In this document: positions 12,001 to 23,443 of the stretch, piece by piece
Layout of the letters: every line of letters starts with the position of its first letter
Position numbering within the stretch: position 1 is the first letter of the stretch
Assembly (NCBI GenBank): GCA_003024175.1
Contig: MDYQ01000207.1
Span: 186,001-250,000, forward strand
Direction of reading: 5' to 3'
Source of the DNA: Planoprotostelium fungivorum
Taxonomy: Eukaryota > Evosea > Variosea > Cavosteliida > Cavosteliaceae
Length of the DNA stretch: 64,000 nt
Made by a program: the position numbers and the translations under genes
The notes under the pieces: generated by a model
Told to the model about the DNA's origin: nothing
Seen by the model: only the letters and a program-made list of their open reading frames with translations
Database searches by the model: none

Positions 12001-13610
12001 GAGGATCTCGGGCTGGATGGAAGGACAGAGGTTACGAAGTTGTGACAGGGATAGTATAGTCTGATAGTACAATAGACCATAGTGCACCTCCTTTATCCAT
12101 ATCTTCATGTCTCTCGCCTTTCCTCTCACAGTTGTCTTCACTCCTCTTCTCTTCTTCTGTGTGGATGTCTCTCTGTCTTCTATATAACTGTTTCTCCTCT
12201 TCTCTTCTACTTGTTCTATCTCCTCTTGTACTTGTTCTACTTCCTCTTGTACTTGTTCTACTTCCTCTTGTACCTCTTCTACTTGCTCTATCTCCTCTTC
12301 TACTTGCTCTTGTGTTCTGGTCTCTTCTACCTCCTCTTCTCCCTCTTCTTGTACCTCTTCCATCTCCTCTACCTCTTCTACTTCCTCTTGTACTTCTTCC
12401 ATTTCCCCTGTTTCTACTTCCTGTTGTGTTTTGATCTCTTGTGCCTCCTCTTGCATCTCCTCTTCTCCCCCGTCTTCTACCTCTTGCACCTCCTCTTCTC
12501 CCCCGTCTTCTACCTCTTGCATCTCCTCTACCTCTTCTGCTTCCTCTACCTCTTCTGCTTCCTCTCGGTTGTCTTCCACTTCTTTGTTGAAGCCTTGTGT
12601 GATCACCTGTGTTCTTGAGTTGCATGCAATGTAGAGTCATCTCACTTTGATGGGTGAGGCGTAATTATCTTTGGGCTGTGTGAAGAAGGCTTTATCTTCG
12701 CCGGGGTGTTCTTCCTCTGATTCTTCCACGTCGTGTGGTTGTGATGTCTCTTCTTGATCTTGTGTCTCCAACAGATCTTCCATCATCATCATGTCCTTCC
12801 GCTGGGCTGTCTTCTCTGGAGTGGCTTTTTGCTTGGGGAGATCGTTTGTCGTGGGGGAGTCTCGCGAGAGTGGATGAGGATGCATGGGGTACTCTTGTGA
12901 TTCCTCATCATCCATCGTTCTCTCTTCTAATCTTCTCTTCTTCCATCGGTCTCTCACTTGTTCTGATCGTGACAACTGTGATCTCGTCAACATGAGATGA
13001 TGGTTGACGGTCGACACCTTCTGCAGGAGAGTATCACCCAGGTGAGCCTTCCACTCTCTCAACAGATTCAAGAACTGAAGAGAAAAGTCTTTCCAAGGGT
13101 GCGCGTTGAAGTATTGATTCACGACGTCATCTTCTCCTTCGGCAAGTTCTTTCAATTGCTGAAAGACCTTCTTTCGTTCATCTCTGATTGCATCTCGGCA
13201 TTTTTTCCTCTGCATCCTCTTGACACACTGCAGCATGTCTCCACGACTTGGATCTGATCGCAGATGTTGTAGGGCTGCTTGTGTCTGCATTTCGATGAGG
13301 AGAAGGAGGTGATCCTGGGATACATGTGGTAGCAGGGAAGAGGAAAGAACGACAGAGAACACTTTGGCAGCGGACTCCAGTTCTACCATCTGTTCCTGGT
13401 CGATGATATCATACAGGTATCCAATAAAAAATCTCAACCGGATCTGTTCAGAATCCAGATGATTATACATAGATACATGCTTCTCTGTAGCCAGAGCTAT
13501 AATAGTTATTCTCTGTGATATGATGATTTCCACAAACCTCCCAGTATATGTCTCATATTAGGATCGTGCGACGCTTGCTCTATGATGCACTTAATCGTCT
13601 CGTCGGCCAT
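11908..13610 (-). CDS. Hypothetical protein with long acidic repeat tail
   Basis: Seen: an ATG at 13610 (MADETIKCIIEQ) is followed by one short intron and a large exon (13500 down to 12643). The exon is helical with motifs such as RLRFFIGYLYDII, KVFSVVLSSSLL and HPWKDFSLQFLNLLREW, then basic and acidic linkers. A 39-nt intron, phase 0, joins PIK to VITQGFNKEVEDN and then a Glu/Val/Gln-rich repeat (EEVEQVQ, VQEVEDGGEEE) of about 120 residues. No known family was recognised. The N-terminal helical block is faintly like a TRFH-type bundle, but I cannot support that. The 3' end is uncertain: the frame stays open to 11908, which would overlap the antisense end of importin beta, so the true stop is probably near 12060 after another intron. 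Confidence 0.5.
12190..12560 (-). repeat. Coding tandem repeat tract (21-nt and 33-nt units)
   Basis: The plus strand shows repeated CCTCTTGTACTTGTTCTA-type 21-nt units (12215-12300). Near 12440-12530 a 33-nt unit built on CTCCTCTTCTCCCCCGTC occurs at least twice. Because the units are multiples of three and lack stops, all three minus frames and one plus frame remain open. The frame in phase with the upstream exon gives the acidic EEVEQVQ repeat. Confidence 0.7.
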
Positions 13611-13711
13611 TCTACCGTCTGATGATGTCATCCTGATTTCCGATTGGCAATCTGTCGTTTTACGTATTTTCAGAGCTGCTTCCAGGTTTAGCTTAACGGC
13701 AGAATCTCATC

Positions 13712-14690
13712 ATGAGCCAAACGCCACCCCACTCAGCAAAAACAAAAGGGAGAAATTCACGGCCACGCACCACGAATAGAACTCCCAAGACCAAAGAGAA
13801 ACAAGTCATCTATCTAACGGAGGTAAGATGCTGTCTTGACGGAGCTGACCATATAAGGTGGGATTATCTGAGCCAACGTTACCCGATGAAGAAGAGGCAT
13901 CCGATGGGGCACCCTCTATATCAGAGTTGAAGCACTCACTGCGGCTCGCAACACGAACAATTCAACATCTAACAGAGTCAGAAGATCTAGCTCGAAAGAA
14001 GGTAGTCACCATAACTTTCAGTGATGCGTCTGACTTGACTTCTAGCTGGTTGAACTCGATGCTCGGATCTCTTGCATGCAATGTGGATTGAGCTACAGAG
14101 ACACGATCGTCTATCCGTGTGGACATCCCTCCATCTGCAACAGCTGCATTGCAAATACCGTCGTGTGTCCTCTTTGTAAAGCCGAGATCACAGAGACAAA
14201 GAAGAGAACACACTCCCCCGCGGAGGTCGAGATCCTCTTGGCGCTCTTAAACAAGAAGCATCTACAAGATCAGGCACTACTGGCGGCTATGAAGCCTCCG
14301 ACAGAAGAAGAGATGAGACGTTTCAAATTAGAAGAAGTCTTCAGCGTGAGGCGACATCGGTCATCTCATTTTCATCAACTGACCAGTTCAACAGCACTTT
14401 GACAAAGACGATTCGGGTTACATCGAGAAAGAGGAGTTGAGAAGTTTCATGAGAGTCTTCATCTATAGAGGTTTAGAGATCGGGGAGCAGGAACTGGCAG
14501 CTGGGCTCGAGATCGTCGACTCCAATGGGGTGAGACGATCTTCAAATATCCAGGGTGAGACTGATCTCATCATCAGGACGGCTTCGTCTCCCCCGAAGAG
14601 TTCATCAACTTCATGTCTTCTCTCACGAACAACATGAACTCGAAAGACTTTGACAATGCAGTGAGAGAGTTGATGGAAGCCACACCTTAG
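13712..14690 (+). CDS. RING finger protein with C-terminal EF-hands
   Basis: Seen: the N-terminus is basic and disordered (MSQTPPHSAKTKGRNSRP), then an acidic helix. A RING-like finger follows (CMQCGLSYRDTIVYPCGHPSICNSC ... CPLC, C3HC4-type, split here across about 14070-14195). The exon ending EEVFS is joined across an intron (14350-14397) to HFDKDDSGYIEKEEL, an EF-hand loop. A second intron splits VDSNG from DGFVSPEEFINFM, a second EF-hand. Both junctions restore canonical calcium-binding loops, so the linkage is real. Known: RING fingers recruit E2s and EF-hands bind calcium. Inference: a calcium-regulated E3 ubiquitin ligase, cytosolic since no signal or membrane segment is seen. It is divergent from the acidic-tail gene by about 100 bp. 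Confidence 0.8.
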
Positions 14691-14892
14691 ATGCTGTGAA
14701 ATACACATGTAATGTAATTCGAGTGTTGGTGGTTATTCGTGACTCTTTTTCGCATCTTTATCGATAGAGGTGACAGCTGTTGCGATTACAGCGTATCGCA
14801 TTCGCACTTCTGCGAATGGAGTTGAAAACTGGACTGGATTCAGAGTCTCTGCCACACGGGCACGACGAACGAGGTCTATCCCACCTGAAGAC

Positions 14893-15396
14893 ATGGGCAA
14901 TTCTCACACAAAGCGCCGCAGTAATTCTGTGTCTACATCCGCCAGCTCAACTTCTTCCAATGCATTCATATATCATCCTCCAAGACGCCACAGGAGATCC
15001 ACTTGGGGGCACAAAGATGAAATTCAGGGAGATGAGAACATAATCAAGCATCTGGAGGGTGTGGCATCTGCAGAACAGATCTGCCTTCTCATCAACCTTC
15101 AAAATCGAGAGCTCACGCCCGAAGATTACGATACCCTCTTAGTTTTAGACTCAACGGTCCAGCGACGCGGAACCTTGTCAACTCGAGAGATGAAGAAGAT
15201 GGCCCGCAAAAACTCTACCATCTTGAAGAAATCAGACGGCAGAGAGTGTTCAATATGCCTGTGCGATATGGAGGAAGGAGAAGAAGTCTTACGTTTACCA
15301 TCCTGCACGCACGAATTTCATCGACAGTGCATCTCGACCTGGCTAACAGATTCGGCCGGCCGGTGCCCCTGCGATAACCTACCTGTGATTGTATAA
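14893..15396 (+). CDS. RING-H2 protein, probably N-myristoylated
   Basis: Seen: 167 residues in one exon. I place the start at MGNSHTKRRS (14893) because Met-Gly-x-x-x-Ser is a good N-myristoylation context, although the frame is open further upstream from 14770. A Ser-rich basic region leads to a C-terminal RING-H2 finger (ECSICLCDMEEGEEVLRLP, then CTHEFHRQCISTWL). The last zinc pair reads RCPCDN rather than the usual CPxC, so the spacing is one residue short, and the protein ends eight residues after that last Cys. Known: RING-H2 proteins are E3 ligases. Inference: membrane-tethered ligase, or a degenerate finger if the final pair cannot bind zinc. Confidence 0.7.
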   Translation: MGNSHTKRRSNSVSTSASSTSSNAFIYHPPRRHRRSTWGHKDEIQGDENIIKHLEGVASAEQICLLINLQNRELTPEDYDTLLVLDSTVQRRGTLSTREMKKMARKNSTILKKSDGRECSICLCDMEEGEEVLRLPSCTHEFHRQCISTWLTDSAGRCPCDNLPVIV

Positions 15397-15859
15397 AATT
15401 TTGTAGCTATAGACGTCTCGATGAGTGTACATGATGCATCAGAACGCAGGAGATGAAGTCCTGTAGAATGAAATGCACACAAGCTGCATTATACCACACA
15501 CCCTTGTCTTTGAATCGAACAACTCATGTAACACAAGATGGTGTGATCATGAACGTTGACAATATATGTGTACAGCCGTGCACTTTCGAATTCTCCAAAC
15601 TCAAGATTGGCAGTCTCACACTTTCGTTTGTTGTTCGAAATTCTAATAAGATCAAGATCGTCGACACACAAGAAGAGCTTCAGCTAGTGTGACGATCCAG
15701 AGCGATCATAGCATCATTTAGAAGATCTAATAGAATGCATTCTATAGAGGCTTGCAAGTTATTGTTCATTCGCCGTGACTGTGGTGTTGGGAGCGGGATA
15801 AATCCTGAAGAAATCAGAGTCCGGGAGTATATCACATCACATCATCATACGTCCCTCAC
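15397..15859. other. Intergenic region
   Basis: 463 bp between the RING-H2 gene and RIC1, both on the plus strand. It contains an open frame at 15453-15692 (79 codons) without recognisable domains, matched by an equally open antisense frame. I do not call it a gene. Confidence 0.35.
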
Positions 15860-18800
15860 ATGTACTTCTGTATTGGATGGCCATGCACCCTCAGTAGTGG
15901 CACCAACACATTAGACATCGAGCTAGTATTGTTCGATCATGCGGGTCTGTTTCTCGCGGCAGCATCTCGTAATCAGCTCTTCATCTGGTCTGCTGGACAG
16001 GTATATCGTATTCACACTTTCATATTTACGTCTAATGTACGACATTACAGAATCGTGTGTTATTGGGGTTCTACGAGAAAGGACCAGCCGCCATTGAATC
16101 AGACGGTTCGTTTCGACACCTCTTGTGGAATGCAGATTCTTCCATTTTAGCTGCTATCGTGAGCAGTCATTTGAATCTGTCTGATTTGACCTGATTCTAA
16201 CCCCACATCAGACGACCAAAGGAATGATTCAATTTTATACCGTAACACGGACAACCGATGATCTATCTGAGTTTCACTTCGATACAGAACATCACTTCAT
16301 ACACCTTGCATCGACTCGTACAGTCCGAATCGAATTGAAGAGCTCTCACTCCCTCGCTGCCGTATGTATGACGGCCGTTCACGTGAGATCACATCATCTC
16401 CACCATCACATCCATAACGACATCACAATCCATCCTCCATCATCACCACCCCTCATCTTCATCTTTCACCCTTCACATCACCGACATCCCATCCCTCATT
16501 TCCCCATCAGGACGAGATCATCTTGGGATCACGCGACGGCAATATCCATCGCATCTCGTGGGACGGCATCATCCTCGAGTCCCTCGACCTCCGAACGGTT
16601 CCCTTCTCTCACATCACCGTGACCTCTCAGAGCACATCCAACGGTGACAATCTACCGCCCGGGCGAGTCGTTCGCAGCAGCTCGGGCTCCCTCCTGAAGA
16701 TGGTCTCACCGGTGGATCACCCATCAGCTGCCGCTTCTTTCTTGCAGTACAATTCGATTTTGAATGTGATGGGAATCGTTCTAGAGAACGGAACCGCGGG
16801 GGTGCTGCAGCTGACGGGGAAGGTGAGGAGATTTCGGGGAGATTTCTTCTGATGGAGGTAGCCGTTGAGTCACTTGAGGGGGTATGCGTTTGGAGTTACG
16901 AGGGCGGTGTGTCTGTCGATCAATTCGAAGCATCATCTGGCTGCAGTTGGATGTTCAGAGTGAGTCTATTGCATCTCTTGTGATCATGATCACGATCGGC
17001 AAGACGATCACGGTCATGATGATGATGATGTGGATCAGCATCGTTGATGGATGAATGGAGTCAAATCATCGTGCTGAAATAAGACAGCGGAGAGATACAT
17101 CTGTTCCATCTAGTTGGAATCAAATACACCAGAACCTTCAGTCTACAACCCTGGGGTATCACCGAAGACCACACCGGCGGTACGTAAACCATCGAAATTC
17201 CACCGAAAACTGAAGACGACAGGGGTGAGTAGTGTGCAATGGACACCAGATAATTGCTGTCTGGCTGTTGGGTGGAAGAGGAGAGGCCTCAGTGTCTGGT
17301 CACTTTACGGTTGTAGATTGATGTGCACCATCCCACAACTGGAAGGTGATCGTCCCAAATCCCTTTTCCCGCCAAAAAATTGAGACGTACAGGCGCGAGG
17401 ACCAGTAGCCGTAACGACATGATGCATTCTTTCACGAATTTTTCTATCAACAGTGCGACCCACAAAGAACCACTGAGAGACGGTGTAAAATCGTTAGTGA
17501 GTGTCACGGAATCGAATTTCACCTGAAATTTCCCAGAGTTGGGGACCGGGGGGGTATCACCTGGTGACGGCGGGGGTGAAGCAGAACACTCTGCTGCAAT
17601 TTCATTTTGTAAAGAGCTTGTCCACCAGTACTACTCTCGTGAGAACATTTCTTCTCAATCTCGGACGTTGTCATACCTTGATATACATATGACATGATGG
17701 TGATGATCACGATCATCATCATCGCGATCTGATCATCTCGTGATATTCTGATTTTGATATAGAACGGATGTGAGAGGATCATGTTAGTGGGAGAAGATCG
17801 ATTGTTACTGTTATCCTACAAAGGAAAAGAGTTGGACGACATCAAGTGGAGACACTTACAGATCCCCAACATGTATCTATTAGACAACTGGCCCATCCGC
17901 GTGCGTCCTCCATCACATGATCATCATCACGATCATCATCACGATCATCTCTCACCATGATCATCATGATCGTCATGATCTCATCTCTCATCACTCATGC
18001 ACTTTCAGAAAGTCGAAATGAACCGCGAGGGTACTCAGATTGCCGTGGCAGGACAGAGAGGAGTGACTCTCTACAACGATCTGAATAAGAGGTGGAAGAT
18101 ATTTGGAGATAGAGACCAAGAGAGGAGCATCGAATGCGCCTGTCTGTCTTGGTACAAAGACATTGTCATCATCGCCAGCTTGGCCACGGGGTGAGAAAAT
18201 CGTGAGAACGAGATTGACTGTTCCCAGGAACAAGGTGAAACCCGAGGAAAATCCGCAGTACGAACTCTTGTTCTACCCACGATCTCACCTCGATGCTTCT
18301 ACTCTTCTCTTGAGGTGATGAAATTTCGCGGAAATTCACGCATCAATCGTTGTAGATTCTCATTACCCCTGAATCGTACGCCGCTATTTATGGACTGTAA
18401 CGACACTTACCTCATCGTCTTCACATCTCATTCTTTCTTTTACGAGTACGCCATACATCCACAGACAGACAACAGTGGAAGTGAGTGCAATGTCTATCGA
18501 TCATCCATCATCTAGAACGAACTGATGCACATCAGAGATCAAGTCGATCAAGTTGTCTCTCATGAGTCAAGTGTCTATGGCATCTTCCATCATCACTTCA
18601 CCTCTCTCCTTCACTCTCCTACCCTCTATCGATTCAAAGTCCATCAGGTGCGTATCTCTCCTCCTCTATCGTTTCTTTTCATCTGTTTCTTCTTTCTTCA
18701 TCGATTACATTCTCTCCACTATTTTTCTCTTCTCATCTATTTTTCTCTTCTCATCTATTTTTCTCCTCTTGGCTATCTTTTCTTTCTCATCTATTTTCTC

Positions 18801-20973
18801 CTCTCATCTGTTTTCAGCTCGGCGAGAGGCCTCGTATTGCAATCTTCAGGCACTCTCATGTTAGCTGACATGGGAGACAACACACAGATCACTCTGTCTC
18901 CCTCTGTAGAGCAGTTTTGGATGTCAGATTCCGCTCAACCGAATGACAGCAGCAGCGAGCTGGGTAACACACTGTGGGCATACGGCGCTCTAGGTGATGT
19001 ACGATGGCTGATTGTAGATTGATGGTAGGGTAGGGTTGCAAGTGTGGTTTCCCTTCGTATCCACGCAGTTGGAGACGATGAATGTACAGTCAACGAAGAT
19101 CATGAATCGAGACACTTCGCTTGAGTTTGATTTGGAGGTCTATCCCATAGGTGAACTATCTCATCACTATTCATATTCAAATCATCATTTCACATTTCAA
19201 TTAATATTGAAAGATCATACGATTTTTTATTCTCGCATATGATCGTACGGCAGTTATAAAACTGCCTCGTTGTAGATCGTATTGACATCTCCACAGGATT
19301 TCTATCTGAACTAGGTATCATCGTCGGGCTAACCCAATACGTCGACTATTCCTTCGGAACAGAACATCCCAACTTCGATCTGAAGATCAAGGTACGACGA
19401 CGTCGTGACGAGTCTCACCACAACGATAGATCCATCCCTTCTTACATTCTATATTGAGGCATCTCATCTCGAAACAAGACGAAGAGAAGGCGTTCGAGAT
19501 TGCCATCAATTTCTCAACGATTCCACACTTTTCACATTCTCTGGAGTTGCTGTTGCACGAGACACTTGACGTGAGACGAACATCGATCACATGCGATCAC
19601 ATCGCATCATCCGATCACATCATCTATTCATGGAAGATCGTATGGATGGAAGGTTGACACGTTAGATAGGATGAGAAGGTGGACAATGTGAACCTGAAGA
19701 CGACGGAGGATCTAAAGAGGGTCGTCACTTTTCTCAGCCGTTTCCCTCACTACCCCGAGGTACACCGATTTCTCGTTCTCATTTTATTTCCATTTATTCT
19801 ATCTTCACTTTGATTCACAATCGTTTGTTTCTCAATTTTGGCAGGTTGTAGCGAGATGTGCAAGGAAAACCGACCCTGCAATTTGGAGACAATTATTCTC
19901 CATTGTAGGCAGTCCCAAAATATTATTCGACGTGAGTTGGCTCGTTGTAGTGGGCTGAATCCCCCAGCAATGCATCACCGATCAGAACCTCGTCATGGCT
20001 GCTTCTTATCTCCGTATCCTCCAATATATCGAAGGTATTTATTTCATTTTATTTCTTTCGTTTGAGACTCGTCAGGACACAGGGAGTCCAGGCTGTGTGC
20101 TCTCAAATTATTAGAGGAGAGTCTCTCTGTGGACGATTTAGAGTTGGCAAGTGACCTCATGAGGTTCTTACAGCCATCTGAAGGTGACGATGTCGTTGTA
20201 TATGGAATCATAGAGAAGATTCTGAATAGAGACAGACATGTGGGGAGAGCCCAAAGTGGAAGAGTGAGCGTCTCGTTGTAGATTGAGACGAATTTCCCCG
20301 GATTTACATTTTCCAGGAATAACGGTGACAAATCCAGCGGCGAGCTCGGCATCACCCCCGTGAGATCATCATCACCTCTCATCACCTCTCATCACCTCTC
20401 ATCTTCAACAGGACGATCAAGAATATTACCTGCAAGAACTTTTGTTGGCTCGTTACGCGAGGAAGCTCCTCTACCAACAGAAGTTGAAGCAGCTGCTACA
20501 CTTCTCCCGACGAATCGGTCACGACTTACGCACCTGGCTCGCTCGAGAAAAGTGAGCCACCGTCCTCTTTCTTCAACGTCCTCACCTTCTGTTCAGACGG
20601 AGGGCAGCCGTCACAGAGAACCAAGAGACTGCCCTGGCCATGGTTCACATCCAATTCAACATTCCATACCCCAAGCATGCGGAGCCGCCGACGTCTGTTC
20701 GACTCTTATCGCCCGTGATGACCGGTGGAGGGGATGAGCTGCCACCAGAAAACCCTCTGGACTCTCTCAGGTAAAGATGCAGAGGGTCGCATGCGATGGA
20801 AGATGATCGCGTGTAGATTTCTTTTGGGCGAGATGACAGCCGCTGGATGTCAAGAGTGGTGCCTCATCTTGGCGACGGTTCTGATGGACATACCGATTAT
20901 CATGACCCTGTTGAGAGATGGCGTCCACCTCTGGAAACCGTATCAGAAGATGTTACAGAGCCAGACATGGTGA
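15860..20973 (+). CDS. RIC1: RIC1, subunit of the Ric1-Rgp1 guanine nucleotide exchange factor for Rab6
   Basis: Seen: it starts MYFCIGWP, exactly like other RIC1 proteins. WD40-like blades follow (HAGLFLAAASRNQLFIWS; IILGSRDGNIHRISWDG; SSVQWTPDNCCLAVGWKRRGLSVWS). The alpha-helical RIC1 domain comes next (RHLISKQDEEKAFEIA, LSRFPHYPEVVARCARKTDP, FSIVGSPKILFD, MAASYLRILQYIE), and it ends DGVHLWKPYQKMLQSQTW. Known: Ric1 with Rgp1 activates Rab6/Ypt6 at the Golgi for retrograde traffic. About 20 introns are required. Several carry the GTTGTAG repeat core (18315-18355, 19930-19966, 20264-20316) and others consist of GATCATCATCACGATC-like triplets (17690-17760, 17895-18000). The last intron, 46 nt (about 20771-20816), restores SLRFLLGEM. 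Confidence 0.92.
18315..18355 (+). repeat. Repeat-bearing intron of RIC1
   Basis: A 41-nt intron consisting of GTGATG, the AAATTTCGCGGAAATT hairpin-like motif and CGTTGTAG, whose AG is the acceptor. The two motifs also co-occur in guanine deaminase, ASCC3 and BCAT introns. Confidence 0.6.
20264..20316 (+). repeat. Repeat-bearing intron of RIC1 with a hairpin
   Basis: The 53-nt intron contains GTCTCGTTGTAGATTGAGAC, in which the repeat core is flanked by the inverted pair GTCTC/GAGAC, followed by a degenerate GAATTTCCCCGGATT stretch. Confidence 0.6.
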
Positions 20974-21759
20974 TCTCATCTCGAATCATCGAAACGAGAC
21001 GGCTGACATGAGAAACAGTGAAGGGTACCGCGAGCTACTTGAATTTGTCACGTCTAATCTGCAACTCCCAGAACAACAGCTGACATCACCTATTTTATGA
21101 TGATGCGCCGTTCTGTGTCAATAAATGAACCCCTGGGTGTTTGTATTACAGATGAACTGCTCGGTTCCCCTTTCGATACGACAACAAGTCCCCCTGTTGC
21201 TCACACAGGCTTCAAAAATGAGAAGAAAACGTACTATGTTTTTTCCGTACCGCCTTTAGATATCCTTTGCATAAAAAAGATTCTGCAACCTTGGGAACAC
21301 AGCCTCCAGAATCAGAAAGGGGCCGCAAACGCAGACTTCACCGCCTGACCATCACTCATTAGAAGGTCTTAACGGATCGTGTGATTGAGCTGCCAAAAAT
21401 CCGATACATTTCAACGGAACGTGAAGGGCCCTTTGGAATTGGGAAGAGAGATATAGAAAGATAGGCCACATCAGAGGGCGATGGGGGAGTCTCATACGGA
21501 TGGTAGAGGTCTTCATATAGATGTTCAGCTCCTCTGGCAAAATGTATCTCCCTATATCGCCGACGCATGCTGAACGTCTACAGGTATCTCAGTTATTTAA
21601 CGACCATCTCAATCACATACAAAAATTAGAAGACGAAGGACAGAAGAAGGTGTTATTTGCAGGGGTAGATATAAACAACCATAAATATATATCATCTGCT
21701 GACCAAAGCAGGCCAACAATTTGCAAGTGCACTTTAATACCATCAAGAGATATATAGAG
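20974..21759. other. Intergenic region with unsupported small ORFs
   Basis: Between RIC1 and the IPT gene. Open frames at 21097-21348 (83 codons) and 21521-21757 (78 codons) have fairly protein-like composition. The second could be an upstream exon of the IPT gene, but no junction is compelling. No RNA gene or mobile element is seen. Confidence 0.35.
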
Positions 21760-23443
21760 ATGTTGTCAGTCGTCCCTTCAGGACAACACAACATGCACCC
21801 GATAGGTGCGATGTCTCTCTCCATCTGTGGACTCATCGTCTCACAGGCACATATAATTATCCAATACCTTTTCACGTGGATTTATACCGGCAGCCTTATT
21901 ATATTCCCAACCAACCCGGAATGATGTTGTCGCCCCTCCCTATCCATCCAGATCATGCCTTTCGAACACTCAGACCTATCCAACCAGAACCCCAAAGAAA
22001 CGAACAACAGGTAATCACATGGACACGTCACGCTCATCGTCTGAATACGAAATGACAGTCACCCAACATTGCAGATCTCCATGACCAATCGAAAGAACCA
22101 GAGACAACGTATACACCACACGTAGACGTCACGCAGCCTCCATCTCAACCCACGAAACGCGATTCCAAACGGCCAGAGAAGATGAAAGGACAACTCACAA
22201 AGAAGACGAAGCTGACGAATTCTGAGCGTCCTTTAGACCACTTTCGACTCTTACCATCTGATCTCCTCACACGAAAAGTTCAGCCAGGCCCTTTCTTCAT
22301 GTTCGTGCAGCCCGACACGACCCAGAGAAAATGCTATCGCACCGAATCGAGGTCGGCATCATCTTTGAGAGAATGCCTCTGTCTCATCTTCCATCAGGTA
22401 CATCATCCCGAATCCAGTCGTCAGCCTACCCGAAGATTTTGAACTGAGGAACGGAAGGATGACCATCTTCCTGGGAGACGAGACGGTGAGTCCATCTACA
22501 TCGTTGTAGATGACCATCTCACCAGGGAAAATTCGTCGGAAACGCTTTTTTCAAGTCTCCAGATTGCCCAGGACCTCTCATCGTCTCGGCAGAGGGTGTC
22601 CAACAGACTCTCGTGCAGAGTAGGAGGTTCTGGGAATGGCACGTAAGGGTACGTACCCTTCAAGTTGTTCCGACGCCCACCGACGCACCAGGTCGTCTGT
22701 GCTTCCGTCAAGATCTGCCGCCTCATCTTCTCGATTCAGTACTTCACGATGGACGGAGAAGAGCACGAGCAGGTGCTCCTCTCTCAGCCCATGACTATGG
22801 TCGCCAAGTTTAGAGACTTAGATCCTGAGATCGTAGACATCAATCCTTCTCGTGGAGTCTACAGTGAAGAGACGGTGGTGTGGATGAGAGGGAGGAGGCT
22901 GCCCAAGAAGAAGGACAAGAAGGGGGAGGGAAGAGGAGCGTTTGGAATGGTCGTCACCTTTGATGGTGTGGAGGGAGAGATCGTATCTGTATCGGAAGGG
23001 TTCGTTGCGGTGAAGGCACCGAGAAGGGTGGATCTATTGGAGAGGTGAAGAGAAGGAGAGTAGCTGTAACTGAAGGGGGAAGGTTACCTGTGACGGTGGA
23101 CGTTCGTGTCACCATGGACAGTGCGTCCAATGTGAAATCAAGAGACCTCAAGTTCACTTATTACGGTGATGATGTATCGACAGAAGACAAGAGCGTTGGA
23201 TTGAGATGGGGGAATCCCTCTGATAAAAACGTTCCAGTGTATTGGTTTGTGATGTTTGTTCAACAAAAACCGGGTTTTGTGAGCTTTGGGGCCATGGATC
23301 TGCACTTCAATAGGTAGAATGAGACTGACTCGTTGGACTGAAGGATCAAAGTGTTTGTTCAGACCAAGTTGATCGTTGTCGTAGAGGAAGTCACTCCGAA
23401 ACGTTTCAACCCTTCATCGTGGTGGATTGTATTCACAACGTGA
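21760..23443 (+). CDS. IPT/TIG-domain protein, putative DNA-binding regulator
   Basis: Seen: a Pro/Tyr-rich disordered N-terminus (TYNYPIPFHVDLYRQPYY) and a basic patch (RPEKMKGQLTKKTKLT). A beta-rich block follows (PGPFFMFVQPDTTQRKCYR; YIIPNPVVSLPEDFELRNG; MTIFLGDETGKFVGNAFF; VVCASVKICRLIFSIQYF). An IPT/TIG Ig-like domain comes next (PEIVDINPSRGVYSEETVVW ... GMVVTFDGVEGEIVSVSEGF ... DLKFTYY). The layout of a beta-sandwich block followed by IPT resembles Rel/CSL-type p53-like transcription factors, but I cannot assign a family. Introns include 22486-22525 (40 nt, carrying CATCTACATCGTTGTAGATG) and an apparent 22-nt intron at 22643-22664. The start could lie further upstream. Confidence 0.6.
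22486..22525 (+). repeat. Repeat-bearing intron in the IPT gene
   Basis: The 40-nt intron is almost entirely the near-palindrome CATCTACATCGTTGTAGATG between GTGAGTC and CTCACCAG. It is the same type as the introns at 45249-45299 and 54887-54925 in other genes. Confidence 0.65.

Noticed and set aside
12082-12618. Leu/Tyr-rich plus-strand frame resembling a membrane protein
   Set aside because: It is the complement of the Glu-rich coding repeat and has no hydrophobic helix pattern beyond repeat translation.
12032-12640. Arg/Gly-rich 202-codon frame that looks like an RGG protein
   Set aside because: It lies in the acidic repeat tract. The phase-0 intron before it selects the acidic frame instead.
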